Source of the DNA: JBIKLM01 sp044375105
Lineage (GTDB): Bacteria; Planctomycetota; UBA1135; GCA-002686595
Direction: 5' to 3'
NCBI GenBank assembly: GCA_044375105.1
Contig: JBILNK010000170.1
Coordinates: forward strand, 1 to 9,405
Length of the DNA: 9,405 bases
Positions 7,116 to 9,405 of the stretch are shown here, piece by piece. Every line of letters begins with the position of its first letter. Positions within the stretch are counted from its first letter, which is position 1. The translations under genes and the position numbers were made by a program. The notes below the pieces were generated by a model. It saw only the letters and a program-made list of their open reading frames with translations. It was not told the DNA's origin and searched no databases.

Positions 7116-7391
7116 TCACTCCCCACCCAGGCAGATACCGCTGTAGGAAACCACTTGGCCAAAAGTCTGGGAATATAAGGCACACTGTCCAGGAGTACAA
7201 GTTCCCTGGACGACCTCAGGACAGCCACCTACCAATTGAATTCCAGTTCCCAATATGTTGCCGTCTTCGTCCTCATGGACGACCAAGGCCGCTCTGCAGC
7301 AGACTCGGCCAGGCGCAAGAGGTTCATCGGGACAGAAACAATACCAATGAGAAACGCCAGGAGTAGAAGTCTGACTTTCAATGGTTTGGCA
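7116..7391 (-). pseudogene. C-terminal part of cysteine-rich exported protein, separated by an in-frame TAA
   Basis: Directly after the TAA at 7394-7392 the same frame stays open for 91 codons to a TGA at 7118-7116. The translation begins CQTIESQTSTPGVSHWYCFC and contains nine cysteines, including a VCC and several spaced Gly/Thr-Cys pairs. With the three cysteines before the stop this makes twelve, an even number suited to disulfide bonding in an exported protein. There is no in-frame ATG, and no GTG or TTG near the start, so independent translation is unlikely. The simplest reading is one gene of about 163 residues broken by a nonsense change such as CAA to TAA. Readthrough or a sequencing error are alternatives. 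The segment ends six bases before the GTG of the 601-residue gene. Confidence 0.6.
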
Positions 7392-7607
7392 TTACGAAGT
7401 GCAGCCCGCCGTATTGCACTGGACAGAGTAAGTTGAACCTGATGTCGTTTGCACGTGGCTATCGCACGCCCCCTCTATCGGCAAGGCAGCCGGTGCAGCG
7501 ATCAGGAATAGGAAACCGCTGGCCAGGAGCATGCCCAGGCCCCCAAGCAGTGATCCATGCAACGTGATCTTGGGTGGTCGGGGAAGTGCCTTCGCTTCCT
7601 TCTTCAT
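7392..7607 (-). CDS. Small exported cysteine-containing protein, N-terminal part
   Basis: 71 codons from an ATG placed directly behind a strong promoter. The product has a Lys/Arg-rich start (MKKEAKALPRPPK), a hydrophobic stretch at about 20-42 (LLGGLGMLLASGFLFLIAAPAA) that looks like a signal peptide or anchor, and a short exported tail with three cysteines (ACDSH, VQCNT, AGCTS). The family is not recognised. As it stands the frame ends at TAA (7394-7392), but cysteine-rich coding continues in the same frame beyond it, so this is probably the front of a longer gene. If only this piece is made, it is a 71-residue exported peptide with an odd number of cysteines. It appears to be the first gene of an operon with the 601-residue membrane-anchored protein. 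Base composition is clearly less GC-rich than in the flanking housekeeping-like genes. Confidence 0.6.
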   Translation of the reverse strand: MKKEAKALPRPPKITLHGSLLGGLGMLLASGFLFLIAAPAALPIEGACDSHVQTTSGSTYSVQCNTAGCTS

Positions 7608-7613
7608 TCTTCG

Positions 7614-7642
7614 AAATTATCCCTCTGAGAAGCTGGTGTCAA
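7614..7642 (-). promoter_or_regulatory. Consensus sigma-70-type promoter of the cysteine-rich/membrane-protein operon, probably leaderless
   Basis: On the minus strand a perfect -35 box TTGACA (7642-7637) is followed after 17 bases by TAATTT (7619-7614); the overlapping GATAAT is an alternative -10. Only CGAAGA separates the box from the ATG at 7607, so transcription would begin at or within a few bases of the start codon. An AGAGGG further upstream overlaps the spacer of the promoter and would not be in the transcript, so it is not a ribosome binding site. Confidence 0.68.
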
Positions 7643-8031
7643 CCTACCCGGCCCCTCGTGGAACAGCACGGCATCATCCGCGCTGACGGGCGCTTTCAAT
7701 GGAGACCCAATCCATTGCCAGGAATGGATTTATGAGCACGCAACACGTTCGCACAGGAGCCCCGCCAGATCGACGGCCTGCCTGGTCCGCCCCCCCCGGG
7801 CGAGATCTCGATCAGGTCCCGATCCGGCGCTGCCTTCCCCTCGCTGCCGACGGAAGGGACCGGTCGGCAGGCCTTGGCCTTCTTCCCGTCCGGGGAGTGA
7901 GACCGATGCCCTTCGGGCTGCCTTGCAGGCATCCTTGCCCGGGTCGGGCTATTCGGGGCCGGACAACATCAAGGCAACGGCCCCTCGAACGAAGCGCTCT
8001 CTGGTCGGGTCCTCGAGCTCGACAGGCCGCC
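7643..8031. other. Intergenic region of about 390 bases with inverted repeats, no supported gene
   Basis: Between the SOUL gene's stop and the operon promoter no convincing coding frame is seen on either strand. The region contains a run of eight C at 7790-7797 and a pair of 8-bp inverted repeats 84 bases apart (GGCCTGCC at 7775-7782, GGCAGGCC at 7866-7873), the second overlapping a compact hairpin annotated separately. A structured RNA or a terminator for the SOUL transcript is possible but unproven. Confidence 0.4.
7844..7870. other. Eight-bp stem hairpin in the intergenic region
   Basis: CTGCCGAC (7844-7851) pairs perfectly with GTCGGCAG (7863-7870) around an 11-base loop. It lies about 160 bases beyond the SOUL gene's stop in transcription direction and has no T-run on either side, so it is not a classical Rho-independent terminator. 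It may still slow transcription or be part of a larger structure with the flanking inverted repeats. Confidence 0.35.
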
Positions 8032-8943
8032 TCAGGGGAGCTGTGGCTGGGCTTCGATCGGGAGCTGGACCTCGAAGGTGCGCTGGTCGCCGCGCACCAT
8101 CGGGCTGTTGTAGCCGAAGACGCGCAGGTCGCCGGCGGGGCGCCAGCCGGGGTTTTGTTCGAGCCAGGCCAGCAGCAGGGCGTGGGCCTCGGCCAGGCGC
8201 GCGCGGCTGTCGTTGCCGCGGCAGCCGAGGCTGAGCACGGTCATCGGGTCGATGGTTTCGACCGAAACGGCCTCGTTCTGGGCGCTGGCGGGGCCCTGCT
8301 CGGGGCCTTCGTAGAGGAACGCCATGCGGGTCTCGACCAGGCGCCCGCCCTGATCGACCAGGGTGGTTTCCACGGGGGACGTCATCGGGATTTCGTTCTG
8401 TTGGATGTGCCCGAACAAGCGCCAGAAGGCGCCGTTCTGGCGGCCGTCCTGCATGGAGGTCTGCGCCAGGCGATAGCGCGGATAGCGCTTGATCTCGAGC
8501 TCGTGCACCGCGGTCGGGCCCGGGAAGCCCTGGGGCAGCGACGCCTCCATGCGCGGCTCGAAGCAGAGGTCGCTGGCCAGGTCCGCCAGGCGCGCTTCCA
8601 GGTTCTTCCCAGCGCCGTCCACGTCGAGGATCGCCTGCCAACGCGCGTCATCGAGCGCCGCGCGCAGCAGCTCGGCCACCCGCCGCCCGGGCAGCTCGCG
8701 GGCCGCCCGCAGGGCGGCGCCCTTGAGGCTGGCCAGGCGCTGGGGCCCGTCCTGCACAGGCGCCGCCAAGGCCGCCTGCAGCAGCGCCGCGGCGGCTCGC
8801 CGCTGGGCGAGCTCCAGCGCCCCGCCGTCCGCTGGGCCGGCTGCGGGCTTCTGGGTCCGGACGTCGCCAGCCTCGTGGCCCTGGGCCGAGGCAGCTGCGG
8901 CGAAAACGAGCGGTAGGATCCAAGCACTGCTGAAGCTCTTCAT
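8032..8943 (-). CDS. Exported SOUL family haem-binding-like protein
   Basis: 303 residues. A signal peptide covers about residues 1-20 with a good cleavage site (ASA before Q21), so the protein should be periplasmic or secreted. Residues about 40-125 form an Ala/Leu/Arg-rich, probably helical region not part of the usual domain. The SOUL domain spans about 145-298. It opens with VHELEIKRYPRYRLAQTSM, has NGAFWRLFGHI followed by EIPMTSPVETT (184-194, matching the family's IPMTAPV hallmark), and ends with LRVFGYNSPM and a FEVQLPI strand. SOUL/HBP proteins bind haem or related tetrapyrroles in some organisms, but haem binding is not conserved across the family, so the ligand is unknown. The start is the first ATG before the signal peptide; no strong ribosome binding site or promoter is visible upstream. 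It is separated by 343 bases from the gene upstream and is probably transcribed alone. The N-terminal helical extension makes it longer than typical single-domain SOUL proteins of about 200 residues. Confidence 0.88.
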   Translation of the reverse strand: MKSFSSAWILPLVFAAAASAQGHEAGDVRTQKPAAGPADGGALELAQRRAAAALLQAALAAPVQDGPQRLASLKGAALRAARELPGRRVAELLRAALDDARWQAILDVDGAGKNLEARLADLASDLCFEPRMEASLPQGFPGPTAVHELEIKRYPRYRLAQTSMQDGRQNGAFWRLFGHIQQNEIPMTSPVETTLVDQGGRLVETRMAFLYEGPEQGPASAQNEAVSVETIDPMTVLSLGCRGNDSRARLAEAHALLLAWLEQNPGWRPAGDLRVFGYNSPMVRGDQRTFEVQLPIEAQPQLP

Positions 8944-9286
8944 GTTCAGAGGTTCGCCGCGCCCCAGGGTCCGGATTCAGCCGGACGCCGTGCAGCTCCT
9001 CGAGCAGCGGCCGACGGCGAGGACATCGCAGCCGGCGGAGAGCGATCCGGGCCCCGGCAAAGCACCGCCGAGAAGCCGCGGACCGGCGACAAGACCGCTG
9101 GCCGCCGCCCCGCGACATGGCCCTGCAGTCGAACCCCGCGCCGGGACCCGTCAGGGGCTCCGAATAAATCGGACTACTTGAGATCGTGCGGTCAACGCAG
9201 CCCTGCGACTATCCGGGAAGCCCACAGACACCAGTCGAAGGATCCCAGCCTATGCGGCCGCCGCATGGCGGCCCAAAGGCATGCTT
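8944..9286. other. Intergenic region upstream of the SOUL gene, no supported gene
   Basis: 343 bases between the partial gene at the window edge and the SOUL gene, both on the minus strand. No coding frame is supported. The promoter of the SOUL gene should lie here, but only a poor candidate is seen (TTGACC at 9195-9190 without a well-placed -10). A strong GC hairpin near the left gene's end is listed separately. Confidence 0.45.
9256..9273 (-). terminator. GC-rich hairpin after the partial gene, terminator candidate
   Basis: GGCCGCC (9256-9262) and GGCGGCC (9267-9273) form a perfect 7-bp stem with a four-base loop, 13 bases past the stop codon of the minus-strand gene. An overlapping alternative pairing, ATGCGG with CCGCAT (9252-9266), is possible. 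There is no T-run after it, so termination would be imperfect or Rho-assisted. Confidence 0.4.
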
Positions 9287-9405
9287 TCAGCGCGAGCCCG
9301 GCCGCAAGCCCTCGAGCCCGACCAGGCGTGAGGCCAGGGCCGGCGAGAGGAAGCCCTGCTCATAGCGCTCCAGCCGGTCCTGGCCGTCGAACCACAGGGT
9401 CAGGG
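9287..9405 (-). CDS. C-terminal end of an unrecognised gene (truncated by window edge)
   Basis: The minus strand is open from the window edge to a TGA at 9289-9287, giving the last 39 codons of a gene (the first codon incomplete). The visible protein reads LTLWFDGQDRLERYEQGFLS and then an Ala/Leu-rich end finishing in RPGSR. GC-rich third positions, plausible amino acid composition and a terminator-like hairpin just downstream support real coding. The family is not recognised from this fragment. Confidence 0.55.
   Translation of the reverse strand, partial: LTLWFDGQDRLERYEQGFLSPALASRLVGLEGLRPGSR

Noticed and set aside
7392..7394. In-frame stop as selenocysteine or as a reassigned codon
   Set aside because: The codon is TAA, not TGA, so it is not a selenocysteine site. 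The other coding sequences here contain no in-frame TAA that would support reassignment.
7696..7932. 78-codon minus-strand open frame in the intergenic region
   Set aside because: No ribosome binding site, promoter, hydrophobic segment or family resemblance; composition like random GC-rich DNA.
7699..8916. 405-codon plus-strand open frame
   Set aside because: It runs antisense through the SOUL gene, which has clear family motifs and a signal peptide. The part outside that gene (7699-8031) shows no recognisable protein features.
9163..9195. Promoter for the SOUL gene from TTGACC (9195-9190) and TTTATT (9168-9163)
   Set aside because: The spacer would be 21 bases, too long for a usual sigma-70 promoter, and the start codon is more than 200 bases away.
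1..9405. CRISPR array, tRNA or rRNA genes
   Set aside because: No regularly spaced repeats of 20-40 bases, no cloverleaf with conserved T-loop sequence and no rRNA-like conserved segments were seen on reading both strands.

Overview
The window is GC-rich bacterial DNA with six intact or partly visible genes, one gene split by a stop codon, and traces of two insertion sequences. Every intact gene whose end is visible stops with TGA. The combination of features suggests a Planctomycetota-like or similar high-GC Gram-negative environmental bacterium: exported M1 peptidase, Tat-type flavin amine oxidase, exported SOUL protein, a membrane-anchored protein with carboxypeptidase-regulatory-like beta modules, and weak Shine-Dalgarno signals. 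This placement is an inference from gene style, not from a marker gene.

Layout. (1) 17-3234, plus strand: an exported M1 zinc metallopeptidase and a flavin amine oxidase, coupled by a GTGA start/stop overlap. (2) 3235-3849: a gene-poor scar. It holds a hairpin, a possible IS21-family terminus, and an IS3-like left end followed by a truncated orfA without a start codon. (3) 3850-5097, minus strand: an AAA ATPase of the DUF4143 type behind a well-formed promoter that leaves no room for a 5' leader. (4) 5304-7607, minus strand: an apparent two-gene operon. A small cysteine-rich exported protein comes first, broken by an in-frame TAA; six bases after its final stop begins a 601-residue membrane-anchored protein of unknown function. 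The start of this operon is much more AT-rich than its surroundings and has its own consensus-like promoter with the same leaderless geometry as that of the ATPase gene. (5) 8032-8943, minus strand: an exported SOUL-family haem-binding-like protein. (6) 9287-9405, minus strand: the last 39 codons of an unrecognised gene that continues past the window edge.

The genes do not form one obvious pathway. The peptidase and amine oxidase are probably co-expressed and both act outside the cytoplasm. The middle (about 3240-7640) looks like an accessory segment: insertion-sequence debris, an orphan ATPase typical of mobile gene pools, and a compositionally distinct surface-protein operon. The best leads are the cysteine-rich gene whose reading frame continues for 91 codons past a TAA, and the pair of matching promoters that place the start codon at or next to the expected transcription start.
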